This document shows positions 37,730-46,382 of a stretch of 64,000 bases of DNA, one piece after another (position 1 is the stretch's first letter; each line of letters opens with the position of its first letter). Source of the stretch: Sphingomonas edaphi (GTDB lineage: Bacteria > Pseudomonadota > Alphaproteobacteria > Sphingomonadales > Sphingomonadaceae); assembly GCF_003583725.1 (NCBI RefSeq), contig NZ_QXTF01000003.1:124001-188000 (forward strand), read 5' to 3'. A model generated the notes under the pieces. It saw nothing but the letters and a program-made list of their open reading frames with translations, searched no databases and was not told the DNA's origin. Position numbers and translations under genes: made by a program.

Positions 37730-38301
37730 CCATCAAGCGGCTTGCCGTTTATTGCGGATCAGCTCCCGGCGCCGATCCCGCTTTTGCCGGAGCGGCGCGT
37801 GAGTTGGCGTGCCTGATGGCCGAGCGGGACATCGACCTGGTCTATGGCGGCGGCCGTCTCGGCCTCATGGGCATCGTTGCTGACGAAGTGCTGGCAGCCG
37901 GGGGACGTGTTTATGGTGTCATTCCGCAGTCGCTCGTCGATCATGAGGTCGCGCACCGGGGCTGCACGGAGCTTCATACCGTCGGCAATATGCACGAGCG
38001 CAAGGCAAAGATGACTGAGCTTTGCGATGCGTTTGTTTGCTTGCCCGGTGGCATTGGCACGCTGGACGAAATGTTCGAGGCGTGGACCTGGAATGCGCTG
38101 GGCTATCATGCGAAGCCGTTCTGCTTGCTCAATGTCAACGGTTTCTGGGAGGGGCTGGCGGGGTTCATGGACCACGTCCGCGACACTGGATTTCTCAGTG
38201 ATGCGCGCCGCCTGCAATTGTTAAAAGCCGATACGCCGGCCGCCGCGCTGGACCTACTGGACGAAGCCACGAAAAGCGCGGCACAAGGCGTCACCTGGTA
38301 A
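37726..38301 (+). CDS. LOG-family phosphoribohydrolase (TIGR00730)
   Basis: 191-residue Rossmann-like protein that hydrolyses nucleoside 5'-monophosphates (AMP or cytokinin monophosphates) to base and ribose-5-phosphate. It begins KRLAVYCGSAPGADPAF and has the diagnostic LPGGIGTLDEMFEAWTW plus YGGGRLGLMG. It is coupled to adenosine kinase by a 4-bp overlap and precedes nupC by 28 bp. In this context AMP is the likely substrate. Homologues are also called lysine decarboxylase-like, an older misnomer. Confidence 0.9.
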   Translation: MTIKRLAVYCGSAPGADPAFAGAARELACLMAERDIDLVYGGGRLGLMGIVADEVLAAGGRVYGVIPQSLVDHEVAHRGCTELHTVGNMHERKAKMTELCDAFVCLPGGIGTLDEMFEAWTWNALGYHAKPFCLLNVNGFWEGLAGFMDHVRDTGFLSDARRLQLLKADTPAAALDLLDEATKSAAQGVTW

Positions 38302-38329
38302 GAACGCCCGGGGGAGGGGCGGCACACCC

Positions 38330-39607
38330 ATGAATCAGTATCTTCTGGGCATCGTCGGCATTGCCGTCATCGTTCTCATTGCCGTGATCTTCTCGTCGAA
38401 CCGCCGGGCAATCCGCCTGCGCGTCGTCGGCGCGGCCTTCGCGCTGCAGGCCCTTATTGCCTTCCTGGTTCTCAAGACCAGCGGAGGACGCGCTACGATC
38501 CAAGCCATGTCGGACGGGGTAGCCAACCTGCTCGGCTATGCAACCAAGGGTACGGAATTCCTGTTCGGACCTACTGCGTCGAACCCCCTGGCTAACACCT
38601 TCGCCATTGCCGCCCTGCCGGTCATTGTGTTCTTCGCCAGCCTCGTCGCCATCCTTTATCACCTCGGCATCATGCAGCGGGTTGTGAAATGGGTCGGCGG
38701 CGCGATTGGCTGGGTAACGGGTGTCAGCCGCGTCGAATCGCTCGGTGCTGCCGCCAACATCTTCGTCGGCCAGTCGGAAAGCCCGCTGGTTGTTCGGCCG
38801 TATCTCTCGGCTTTGCCGCCAAGCCATTTGTTCACGCTCATGAGCGTCGGCATGGCCGGTGTCGCCGGAACCATCCTTGCGGCCTATGCCGGTCTGCTCG
38901 GTCCGGAATATTTGCCGTTCCTTCTGGCGGCCGCCTTCATGTCGGCACCCGGCGGCATCCTGATGGCAAAGCTCATCATGCCTGACGAACCGGCCGGCAA
39001 GGGTGAGCTTGCCCTGGAAGGCGGCGCCGTGGTCGCTCCAGAGGACGAGATCGAAGTCGACACGTTCGAGGAGGGCGAACGGCCTGCAAACATCATCATG
39101 GCCGCGGCGCAAGGCGCCCAGACGGGCGTCAAGCTCGCCGTCGCAGTCGGCGCGATGGTACTGGCGTTTGTGGCGCTCGTCGCCTTGGCCAATGGCATTC
39201 TCGGCGGGATCGGAAGTTGGTTCGGCTATCCCGACCTGTCGTTTCAGGCAGTGGTCGGCACGCTGTTCGCGCCGGTCATGTACTTGATCGGCATTCCGTG
39301 GAACGAGGCCGGCGTCGCTGGCGGATTGTTCGGCACGAAGATTGTTCTCAACGAGTTCGTTGCCTTCATCGACCTTGGCAATGCTACCGGGCCGGCCGCT
39401 GCGCTGACCGAGCGCAGCCGGGCGATCGTAACCTTTGCGCTGTGCGGTTTCGCCAACTTCAGTTCCATCGCCATCCAGATGGCCGTGACCGGTAATCTGG
39501 CCCCCAACCAGCGTCCGATGATCGCCCGCCTTGGACTTCGCGCTCTGCTCGCTGGCTCGCTCGCCAACCTGATGAGTGCGGCGCTGGCCGGGCTGATGAT
39601 TGCCTGA
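38330..39607 (+). CDS. nupC: Concentrative nucleoside transporter, NupC family
   Basis: CNT-family importer of 425 residues with about ten hydrophobic segments. Key motifs are ANIFVGQSESPLVVRPYL, the nucleoside- and ion-binding region, and GGLFGTKIVLNEFVAF with FALCGFANFSSIAIQ near the C-terminus. It imports nucleosides with H+ or Na+. GGGAGG lies about 12 nt upstream. It is the transport step of the salvage block and is followed by a 2OG-Fe(II) oxygenase 20 bp downstream. Confidence 0.93.
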   Translation: MNQYLLGIVGIAVIVLIAVIFSSNRRAIRLRVVGAAFALQALIAFLVLKTSGGRATIQAMSDGVANLLGYATKGTEFLFGPTASNPLANTFAIAALPVIVFFASLVAILYHLGIMQRVVKWVGGAIGWVTGVSRVESLGAAANIFVGQSESPLVVRPYLSALPPSHLFTLMSVGMAGVAGTILAAYAGLLGPEYLPFLLAAAFMSAPGGILMAKLIMPDEPAGKGELALEGGAVVAPEDEIEVDTFEEGERPANIIMAAAQGAQTGVKLAVAVGAMVLAFVALVALANGILGGIGSWFGYPDLSFQAVVGTLFAPVMYLIGIPWNEAGVAGGLFGTKIVLNEFVAFIDLGNATGPAAALTERSRAIVTFALCGFANFSSIAIQMAVTGNLAPNQRPMIARLGLRALLAGSLANLMSAALAGLMIA

Positions 39608-39627
39608 TTTTTTGCTAAGAGATTGAA

Positions 39628-40578
39628 ATGACCGACGTGATTACCAGCGACACTGTCGCTTCCGTTTCGCTGAACGACGCCGACAAGGATCCGGCCGCTT
39701 TTTCGAACGAACTGGGCCACAGCTTTGTCGAGTATGGCTTTGCGATCATCCGCGATCACGGAATTCCGCAGCATCTGATCGACCGCGCGGAAGAGATGTC
39801 GAAGCAGTTTTTCGCGCTGCCAGACGAGGTGAAGAAGAAATATCTCATTCCAGGTACGGGTGGAGCCAGGGGCTATACGGCCTTCGGTGTGGAAACGGCC
39901 AAGGGTGCGGACGCCTTTGACCTCAAGGAATTCTGGCACGTTGGCCGCGAGCTTCCTGCCGGCCACAAGTTTCGCGATGTCATGGCGGACAATGTCTGGC
40001 CCGACGAGATACCTGGGTTCAAGGACACGTTCCTCGCACTCTACAGCGCCTTCGACGAGGCAGGTCTGAAGATCCTGCGAGCCATTGCGCGCTTTCTGAA
40101 GGTCGACGAGGAGTATTTCACCGACACCGTTCGTGACGGTAATTCGGTGATGCGCTTGCTGCATTATCCGGCTCAGAAGGAGCCGACTGGCAGCCATATC
40201 CGCGCTGGCGCTCACGAAGACATCAATACGATTACCCTGCTGCTAGGCGCCGAGGAAGCTGGGTTGGAGCTTAAGACCAAGGACGGCCGCTGGATCCCGG
40301 TGTCGCCCAAGGCGGGCGAGCTGGTCATCAACATCGGCGACATGCTGCAGCGGTTGACCAACGGCTATCTGCGCTCGACCAGTCACCGAGTGGTCAACCC
40401 TGCGCCAGATCGGGCAAGCCACGCGCGCTACTCAATGCCCTTCTTCCTGCACTTCCGCCCCGATTTCGTAATCGAGGCATTGCCGGGCACCGTGCCGGCA
40501 GGGGAGCAGGCGAAGTGGCCGCCGATCAGCAGCCATGAGTATCTGCAGGAACGGCTTCGCGAAATTAAGCTGAAGTAG
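39628..40578 (+). CDS. 2-oxoglutarate/Fe(II) oxygenase, isopenicillin-N-synthase-like
   Basis: 316-residue double-stranded beta-helix oxygenase. The N-terminal DIOX_N part (SFVEYGFAIIRDHGIPQHLI) precedes the 2OG-FeII_Oxy core. The iron triad is His196-x-Asp198 (GAHEDINTITLL) and His253 (STSHRVVN), and Arg in HARYSMPF near residue 268 should bind the cosubstrate carboxylate. It lies 20 bp after nupC, in the nucleoside block. Substrate unknown: thymine 7-hydroxylase-type enzymes belong to the same superfamily, so a nucleobase or nucleoside is a reasonable guess. Confidence 0.85.
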   Translation: MTDVITSDTVASVSLNDADKDPAAFSNELGHSFVEYGFAIIRDHGIPQHLIDRAEEMSKQFFALPDEVKKKYLIPGTGGARGYTAFGVETAKGADAFDLKEFWHVGRELPAGHKFRDVMADNVWPDEIPGFKDTFLALYSAFDEAGLKILRAIARFLKVDEEYFTDTVRDGNSVMRLLHYPAQKEPTGSHIRAGAHEDINTITLLLGAEEAGLELKTKDGRWIPVSPKAGELVINIGDMLQRLTNGYLRSTSHRVVNPAPDRASHARYSMPFFLHFRPDFVIEALPGTVPAGEQAKWPPISSHEYLQERLREIKLK

Positions 40579-40587
40579 AGGCGGGGA

Positions 40588-41031
40588 CTAGCCGGCGTCC
40601 GCAAGGTTCGCCGGCCCGAAGCCGTGCGGAATGAGCATCGAGATGCGGTGGCGTTCTTGCACCGAACCCTCGCCATTCGAGCAGATGATCTCCACGTCGC
40701 GTTCGCTTAGTTGGGCTGCTTCGAGGATGGCCTGACGGCACCCCCCGCACGGCGTGACCGTTTGCGCGCCGGTCAGTTCGTCGCCGCTTCCGTCGCCGCC
40801 AGCAACGAATATCCGCGCTACCTTGTCGAGGCCGAAGGCATGCTGGGCGGCAGTCAGCGCACTTTGCTCCGCGCAAATGCCAAGGCGGTAGCAGGCGTTC
40901 TCCATGTTAGCGCCGGTCACGACGTCGCCGTCGACACTCTCGATCGCACAGCCTACCGAAAATCCTGAGTAAGGTGCGTAAGCTTTCAAGGCGGCCGAGC
41001 GGGCGGCGGCGATCAGTTCTTGGTCGGTCAT
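40588..41031 (-). CDS. cdd: Cytidine deaminase
   Basis: Deaminates cytidine/deoxycytidine to uridine forms. The 147-residue protein has the zinc site in MENACYRLGICAEQSAL and PCGGCRQAILE; the Glu of CAEQ is the proton shuttle. The family fold is the short tetrameric type. It is convergent with the oxygenase gene (9-bp gap) and divergent from the 5'-nucleotidase gene. Its place supports a pyrimidine salvage role next to nupC. Confidence 0.93.
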   Translation of the reverse strand: MTDQELIAAARSAALKAYAPYSGFSVGCAIESVDGDVVTGANMENACYRLGICAEQSALTAAQHAFGLDKVARIFVAGGDGSGDELTGAQTVTPCGGCRQAILEAAQLSERDVEIICSNGEGSVQERHRISMLIPHGFGPANLADAG

Positions 41032-41087
41032 GGTTTTGCCTTGTGGCGCGGGCTAAGCGTCCCGGCAATCGCTGTTTGGAGTCGTCA

Positions 41088-42824
41088 ATGCGCCGCTTGT
41101 TCGCTTTCTATCCTCTCGCGCTTCTCGCTGCCTGTGCCACTACGCCGCGGCAAGTCGAGGTCCCGGCTGGTCCGAGGGAAGTGCAGATCCTGGCGATCAA
41201 CGATTTCCACGGAAACCTGGAGCCACCGTCGCTGACCTACGAAGGGTCCAAAGGCATCGTTCCGACAGGCGGTGCCGCATACCTCGCGACAGCCTTGAAG
41301 GAGGTGCGCACCGCCTCGAGCATTACGGTCGCTGCTGGCGACCTTATCAGCGCAAGTCCGCTGGTGTCGTCGCTGTTCTATGACGAACCGACGATCAAGG
41401 CGTTGAGCGACAGCGGTCTTGGACTGGCATCGGTCGGAAATCATGAATTCGATCGCGGTCCGGACGAGTTGAAGCGGATGCAGGCCGGTGGGTGCCGGGA
41501 GCACAAGGCCGGCGACACGCGCCAATCCTGCAAGCTCGAACCATTCGCCGGGGCGAAATTTCAGTATCTGGCTGCCAACGTCATTGACCGTGCCGGCCAG
41601 ACATTCTTCCCGTCCACCGCCCTTCGTGACCTCGGCGGGGTGCGCATCGGGTTCATCGGCATGACCCTCAAGGAAACGGGCACGCTGGTGTCACCCGACG
41701 GCGTCAAGGGCTTGGCGTTCACCGACGAAGCTGCGACGGCCAATGCGCTGGTGCCTTACCTGCGTAGCGCGGGAGCCCGAGCTATCGTCCTGCTGATCCA
41801 CCAGGGGGGCTCGACAACTGGCAAGTTCGACGACCCAACCTGCCCCGGTCTCGGCGGTGATATTCTACCGATTATCGAGAAGCTTGACCCTGCGATCCAG
41901 CTGGTCGTGTCGGGGCATACGCATAACGCCTACATCTGCAGCCTGCCGACGGCTGGCGGACAGCGATTGCTGACCAGTGCGGGCAAATATGGGGCGCTGG
42001 TAACCGACATCCGTCTCTTGTTCGGCGCAGACGGGTCGCTCACCGCGCAACGTGCTGAGTTCTTGCCGGTGCAAGGAGAGGCGATCGACAATGCGCGAAC
42101 GAAGGCACCACTGAACCCCAACTACCGGGTCTTCCCGGCCGATCCCCAAGTCGCGGCAATGGTGCAGCGCTACAAGGCGGAGGCGGCAATTGTAGCCAAT
42201 CGCCCCGTCGGCACGCTGTTAGCGCCGCTCGCCAAAGGTGACGTATCTTCAGAATCTCAGGCTTCTTCGCTTATCGCCGACGCCCAGCTTTACGTTGCTC
42301 GCGATCGGGCGAAGGGAGCTGCGGAATTGTCTTTCATGAACAATGGCGGTGCGCGAACGGACTTAATCCCGGGGCAGGGTGGCGTCGTGACCTACGGCCA
42401 GATTTTCGCGATGCAACCTTTTGCCAATAATCTCGTGACGATCACCCTGACCGGTGCCGACATCAAGGCATTGCTTGAGCAGCAATTCGACAGTGGGCTC
42501 AACAGCGTAACGCGGCCAAACCTCCTCATGCCGTCTGCAAACGTTCGATTCTCATTCGACCGATCCCGCGCGGCGGGGCAGCGCATTGTCGAGGTCCAGG
42601 TCGACGGGAAGCTCCTCGATCCGGCGCGCAGCTACCGCGTAACGGTCAATAACTTCCTGGCTTCGGGCGGCGACAATTTCACCGTACTCAAGCGCGGGTC
42701 CAACCCGGTTGACGGTGGGCTCGATCTCGATGCGACCGAAGCTTATCTCAAGACAAATCCGCCCGTTCCCCAGCCGGGGCGAGTAGTCGATCTTACCCCG
42801 AAGACTTGGGCACCCGGAAAGTAA
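41088..42824 (+). CDS. 5'-nucleotidase/metallophosphatase lipoprotein
   Basis: 578-residue protein with a lipoprotein signal (MRRLFAFYPLALLAACATT). The N-terminal calcineurin-like domain has QILAINDFHGNLEPP, SVGNHEFDRGPDEL and VVSGHTHNAYIC. The C-terminal 5_nucleotid_C domain has MNNGGARTDLIPG. It should dephosphorylate nucleotides in the periplasm, producing nucleosides for NupC. ATG at 41088 begins the signal, so earlier in-frame codons are rejected. Confidence 0.92.
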   Translation: MRRLFAFYPLALLAACATTPRQVEVPAGPREVQILAINDFHGNLEPPSLTYEGSKGIVPTGGAAYLATALKEVRTASSITVAAGDLISASPLVSSLFYDEPTIKALSDSGLGLASVGNHEFDRGPDELKRMQAGGCREHKAGDTRQSCKLEPFAGAKFQYLAANVIDRAGQTFFPSTALRDLGGVRIGFIGMTLKETGTLVSPDGVKGLAFTDEAATANALVPYLRSAGARAIVLLIHQGGSTTGKFDDPTCPGLGGDILPIIEKLDPAIQLVVSGHTHNAYICSLPTAGGQRLLTSAGKYGALVTDIRLLFGADGSLTAQRAEFLPVQGEAIDNARTKAPLNPNYRVFPADPQVAAMVQRYKAEAAIVANRPVGTLLAPLAKGDVSSESQASSLIADAQLYVARDRAKGAAELSFMNNGGARTDLIPGQGGVVTYGQIFAMQPFANNLVTITLTGADIKALLEQQFDSGLNSVTRPNLLMPSANVRFSFDRSRAAGQRIVEVQVDGKLLDPARSYRVTVNNFLASGGDNFTVLKRGSNPVDGGLDLDATEAYLKTNPPVPQPGRVVDLTPKTWAPGK

Positions 42825-42885
42825 GTTGCAGTCTACCAATGCCTGGCTATCGTTCGATGGCTCGGTTGGTGTTGGGAGTTGCTTG

Positions 42886-43329
42886 ATGCGCATTCTGTTC
42901 TGCGCCGGCCTGTTCACGCTGGCTGCCTGCCAAACCGTTGCCGTCCCTCCCGACACTCGCCAGGTCATCGCACCGGCGCTTGCGGTAATGGCCGCCGCAG
43001 ACGCCGCTCCCGCTGGCTTTCCAGGCACATTCGGGTTCGAGGTGATGCGAGCCGACTTCGCCGGACCGCGTCTCTTCCTCAGCAGCTATCCTGACTATCG
43101 TGACCAGCGGAACTTGTCGGTCGCGATCGATGCGCGCGCCGTGCCCAAGTTCCGCAGCATCTACGGCGAGGATCTGAAGGCCGCGTTCATTGGCAGAAAG
43201 ATCGAGGTCACCGGCTTGGCGCGCAGGCAGCGAATCGACTTCACCGTCAACGGGCGTCCGTCAGGAAAATATTATTTCCAGACACACGTCCGTGTATCGG
43301 ACCCGGCCCAGATCCGGATTGTCGACTAG
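42886..43329 (+). CDS. Small lipoprotein of unknown function, 147 aa
   Basis: 147-residue lipoprotein; lipobox in MRILFCAGLFTLAACQTVAV. The mature part is mostly beta (ADFAGPRLFLSSYPDYRDQR, then FIGRKIEVTGLARRQRIDF, ending VSDPAQIRIVD), which resembles an OB-like fold but is not assigned. It begins 61 bp after the 5'-nucleotidase stop, on the same strand, so it may be co-transcribed. Its stop overlaps the convergent amn stop in CTAG. Function unknown. Confidence 0.72.
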   Translation: MRILFCAGLFTLAACQTVAVPPDTRQVIAPALAVMAAADAAPAGFPGTFGFEVMRADFAGPRLFLSSYPDYRDQRNLSVAIDARAVPKFRSIYGEDLKAAFIGRKIEVTGLARRQRIDFTVNGRPSGKYYFQTHVRVSDPAQIRIVD

Positions 43330-44777
43330 CGCAGCGGGGGCTCGTCGAAGCTGCGCAGCTTCCGGCTATGCAGCCCGTCACCTTCTTGCCGGAGAATGTC
43401 GAGCGCTTCGATTCCGATACGGAGATGCTGGCTAATAGCTCGCTCGTAAAAGGCATTAGCTTGGCCGGGCAGCTTCAGTTCGCCGTGAAGGGGTTTGTCG
43501 GACACGCACAGGAGCGTTCCATAGGGTACCCGAAAGCGATAGCCCTGCGCCGCCACGGTTGCGCTTTCCATGTCGATCGCGACCGCCCGGCTCTGGTTGA
43601 AGCGGAGCGCCGACAATGTGTAGCGAAGCTCCCAGTTGCGGTCGTCGGTCGTGACGACAGTACCGGTGCGGAAGCGGCTCTTCAGCCCTTCTTCGTTCTC
43701 GCCGGTGACGGTGACCGTCGCATTGTAAAGGGCGGTCTGTACCTCGGCGATTGCCGGAATGGGGATTTCCACCGGGAGAACGTCGTCAAGGACATGATCG
43801 TCGCGCAGGTAAGCATGTGCGAGAACATAGTCGCCGATCGTCTGGCTCGGGCGAAGGCCGCCGCAATGCCCGATCATCAGCCACGCTTCGGGACGGATCA
43901 CCGCAATATGGTCGCAGATGGTCTTGGCGTTGCTTGGGCCGACCCCGATGTTGACCAGCGTGATCCCGTCGCCGTCAGCCGTCATCAGGTGATAGGCCGG
44001 CATTTGGTGCCGCCGCCAAACACCAGCGGCAATCTGTGCCTCCGCGTCTGCCAGGTCGCCATGCTCGTAGACGCCGCCAGGGACGGACAGCCCGGTAAAA
44101 CGGCTTTCGGGATCGCGTAGCGCACCGATGGCGAAGCGTACGAATTCGTCCACGTAGCGGACGTAATTGGTGAACAGTACGAAGCGCTGGAAATGCTCTG
44201 AGGGAGTGCCGGTGTAGTGCTTCAGACGAGCTAGGCTGAAATCCGTGCGAAGCGCATCGAATAGCGCGAGCGGGCGGGTCGGATCGAGTGCGAGGTCCCA
44301 GGCACCATCCGCAACTTCGTCGCCGATGTGGACGAGGTCGGTTGAAGGAAACCAGCGGCTGAGCTCACCGGTCATGATGCCCTGCAAGTCGAGGTCTCCG
44401 CCGTCGAGCACATAGGGGTAAGGGATCTCGCTCGCGGACGTGCCAACGCTGACCTCTACCGGATAATCGCGCACCAGGTGGTCGAGCTGTTCGCGCAGAT
44501 ACTCGCGGAACAGGGCAGGGCGGGCGATGGAGGTCGTATAGATACCGGGCTGGTTCAGGCGTGCGAATGCGCGCGCCGGAGTCGGCGGCGGCGTTTCGGG
44601 ATCATATTCGATCCGCAGTTCAGGGTAAGCGAAGGCGCCTTCGTCGCGGGCCTTGGGATCGGGCCGGGTGCCGTTCTCGGCATAGGCAGCAAGGGCTTTT
44701 CGGAGGCGGGCGACTGAGGCTTCGTAGCGGGTTTCAAGCTCGTCGAGGATTGATTCAATATCGTTCTGGTTCGTCAT
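43326..44777 (-). CDS. amn: AMP nucleosidase
   Basis: Hydrolyses AMP to adenine and ribose-5-phosphate. The 483-residue length is normal for bacterial Amn, with an N-terminal regulatory domain (about 1-170) and a C-terminal phosphorylase-like domain. Visible motifs are TLVNIGVGPSNAKTICDHIA, LMIGHCGGLRPSQTIGDYVL and AIDMESATVAAQGY; the last has the Asp/Glu-Met-Glu purine-binding segment. It faces the 5'-nucleotidase/lipoprotein pair and completes the AMP branch of the salvage block. Confidence 0.94.
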   Translation of the reverse strand: MTNQNDIESILDELETRYEASVARLRKALAAYAENGTRPDPKARDEGAFAYPELRIEYDPETPPPTPARAFARLNQPGIYTTSIARPALFREYLREQLDHLVRDYPVEVSVGTSASEIPYPYVLDGGDLDLQGIMTGELSRWFPSTDLVHIGDEVADGAWDLALDPTRPLALFDALRTDFSLARLKHYTGTPSEHFQRFVLFTNYVRYVDEFVRFAIGALRDPESRFTGLSVPGGVYEHGDLADAEAQIAAGVWRRHQMPAYHLMTADGDGITLVNIGVGPSNAKTICDHIAVIRPEAWLMIGHCGGLRPSQTIGDYVLAHAYLRDDHVLDDVLPVEIPIPAIAEVQTALYNATVTVTGENEEGLKSRFRTGTVVTTDDRNWELRYTLSALRFNQSRAVAIDMESATVAAQGYRFRVPYGTLLCVSDKPLHGELKLPGQANAFYERAISQHLRIGIEALDILRQEGDGLHSRKLRSFDEPPLR

Positions 44778-44820
44778 GAGTTGCCCGCTTGGCCTGACAT
44801 TGTGGCACTGGCAAGACCGC

Positions 44821-44848
44821 TTGAAATACTAAGCAAGCTTATTATATG
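44821..44848 (+). promoter_or_regulatory. Promoter and MarR operator before the marR-emrAB operon
   Basis: TTGAAA at 44821-44826 and TATATG at 44843-44848 with a 16-bp spacer. Between them is the palindrome TAAGCAAGCTTA (44830-44841), a plausible MarR-dimer site. The start codon at 44857 lies only 8 nt after the -10 box and has no ribosome site, so the message may be leaderless. Confidence 0.6.
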
Positions 44849-44856
44849 CACGCCAC

Positions 44857-45297
44857 ATGAAAGAACTTGCGTGGGAAATGGCCGAAACGAGTCGGATGAT
44901 GCGGCGCTTTTATGATCGGCGCGCGTCAACCGTGGGTGTGACAACTGCCCAATGGCGGGTGCTGCTGCGCCTGGCGCGGGAACCTGGGCTCAAGCAGGTT
45001 GAACTGGCAGACCGGATGGATGTGGAGCCGATTACGGCGTGCCGTATTGTTGACCGTCTGGAAGAGGCCGGTCTTGTGGAAAGGCAGCGGGACCCTGATG
45101 ATCGCCGCGCTTGGCGACTGGAGCTTACAGCCAAAGCCGAGCCAATCCTGAAGAGACTGGGAGATTTTGCCGAGGACATGGCAGCGGAGGCCTTTGCCGG
45201 GCTCACCGCAAGCGAAATCAAAGCGATGCGCGCCACCCTGGGCCGCGTCCGTGAAAATGTCGGCCGGATCGAAACGGCGGAACGGGTGTCAGCATGA
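44857..45297 (+). CDS. MarR-family transcriptional regulator
   Basis: 146-residue winged-helix repressor. HTH and wing read LKQVELADRMDVEPITACRI and VERQRDPDDRRAWRLELTAK; the DPDDRR wing motif is typical of MarR. The start lacks a ribosome site, but a promoter-like sequence with an internal palindrome ends 8 nt before it. The stop overlaps the emrA start (ATGA at 45294-45297). It likely represses the emrAB efflux genes and responds to their substrates. Confidence 0.92.
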   Translation: MKELAWEMAETSRMMRRFYDRRASTVGVTTAQWRVLLRLAREPGLKQVELADRMDVEPITACRIVDRLEEAGLVERQRDPDDRRAWRLELTAKAEPILKRLGDFAEDMAAEAFAGLTASEIKAMRATLGRVRENVGRIETAERVSA

Positions 45298-46370
45298 ACG
45301 AGATAAGTAAATTTGAAGGCGAAGCGGCGACGGAAGCGCCCGTGGATGCGCCCGTGATGCAGAAGCGTAAGTTGGTCGTTAAGAAGCCAGACCGTCGCTC
45401 CGTGCTGATGGTCTCGGTACCGCTCATCATTGCGATTGTCGGCCTGTTCTTCTGGTTAACCGGCGGCCGGACAGTCGAGACCGACAATGCCTATGTGAAG
45501 CAGGACGTCACGGCGATTTCGACCCAGGTCAACGGGCCGGTGGTCGCGGTTTATGTCGATGAAAACCAACATGTGAAAAAGGGCGACATCCTTTATCGGG
45601 TCGATCCTGCGCCGTTTGAGGCAGCCGTCCACGCCGCCGAAGCGCAGCTTGCGGCTGCGCGCCTCCAGACCAACCAGCTTGTTGTCCAGGCGTCCGGGAC
45701 CGGCGCAGACATCGAGGGCGCGCAGGCTAATCTCGCGATTGCCCGGCGGGCCCTTGACCGGCAGGTTGCCCTGTTGAAGCGCGGCTTCACCACGCGCGCC
45801 GACTATGACGATGCGCTCAACGAAGTCACAAAGGCCGAAACGCAGCTCGCCGACGCCCGTGCACGGTCAAATAATGCCTCAGCTGCTATCGCGCCTGGTG
45901 GCAACCAGCCGGCCATTGCCGCGGCGCAGGCTGCGCTGGAGAAAGCACGACTGGATCTTGCGCATACGATCATCCGGGCTCCAACCAGCGGTATCGTAGC
46001 AAAATCGGACCGGCTCCTTATTGGCCAGAGTGCCATTACCGGGGTCGCCATGCTGTCGATCGTTGGCGACAAGCCGGCGTGGGTTGAGGCCAATTTCAAG
46101 GAAGGCGATCTCGCGAAGATGGCGGTCGGCCAGCCTGCCGAAGTCACCTTCGATGCCTATCCCGATCTGAAGATGAAGGGCCGCGTTGCCTCCCTTGGCG
46201 CGGGCACGGGGAGTGAATTTTCCGTACTCCCCGCCCAGAATGCCAACGGCAACTGGGTCAAGGTGACGCAGCGCGTGCCGGTCCGCATCGCCTTTGACGC
46301 CAAGCCGCCGCGCGAGATGATCGCAGGCCTTAGCTCAAACGTCGAAGTCCGCATCGACGGCCAGCGCTAG
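45294..46370 (+). CDS. emrA: HlyD/EmrA-family membrane-fusion protein
   Basis: Periplasmic adaptor of 358 residues. One N-terminal membrane helix (about 39-58) follows a charged cytoplasmic tail. Then the biotinyl-lipoyl-like half motif VNGPVVAVYVDENQHVKKGD, a coiled-coil hairpin near 115-210 and a beta-barrel domain. It starts within the marR stop and is followed by emrB 12 bp later. With EmrB and a TolC-type channel it should export drugs across both membranes. Confidence 0.93.
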   Translation: MNEISKFEGEAATEAPVDAPVMQKRKLVVKKPDRRSVLMVSVPLIIAIVGLFFWLTGGRTVETDNAYVKQDVTAISTQVNGPVVAVYVDENQHVKKGDILYRVDPAPFEAAVHAAEAQLAAARLQTNQLVVQASGTGADIEGAQANLAIARRALDRQVALLKRGFTTRADYDDALNEVTKAETQLADARARSNNASAAIAPGGNQPAIAAAQAALEKARLDLAHTIIRAPTSGIVAKSDRLLIGQSAITGVAMLSIVGDKPAWVEANFKEGDLAKMAVGQPAEVTFDAYPDLKMKGRVASLGAGTGSEFSVLPAQNANGNWVKVTQRVPVRIAFDAKPPREMIAGLSSNVEVRIDGQR

Positions 46371-46382
46371 GGTCCGGTTCAA

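Noticed and set aside
39244-40215. 323-codon minus-strand frame opposite nupC and the oxygenase
   Set aside because: Spans two real genes in antisense; no protein family resemblance.
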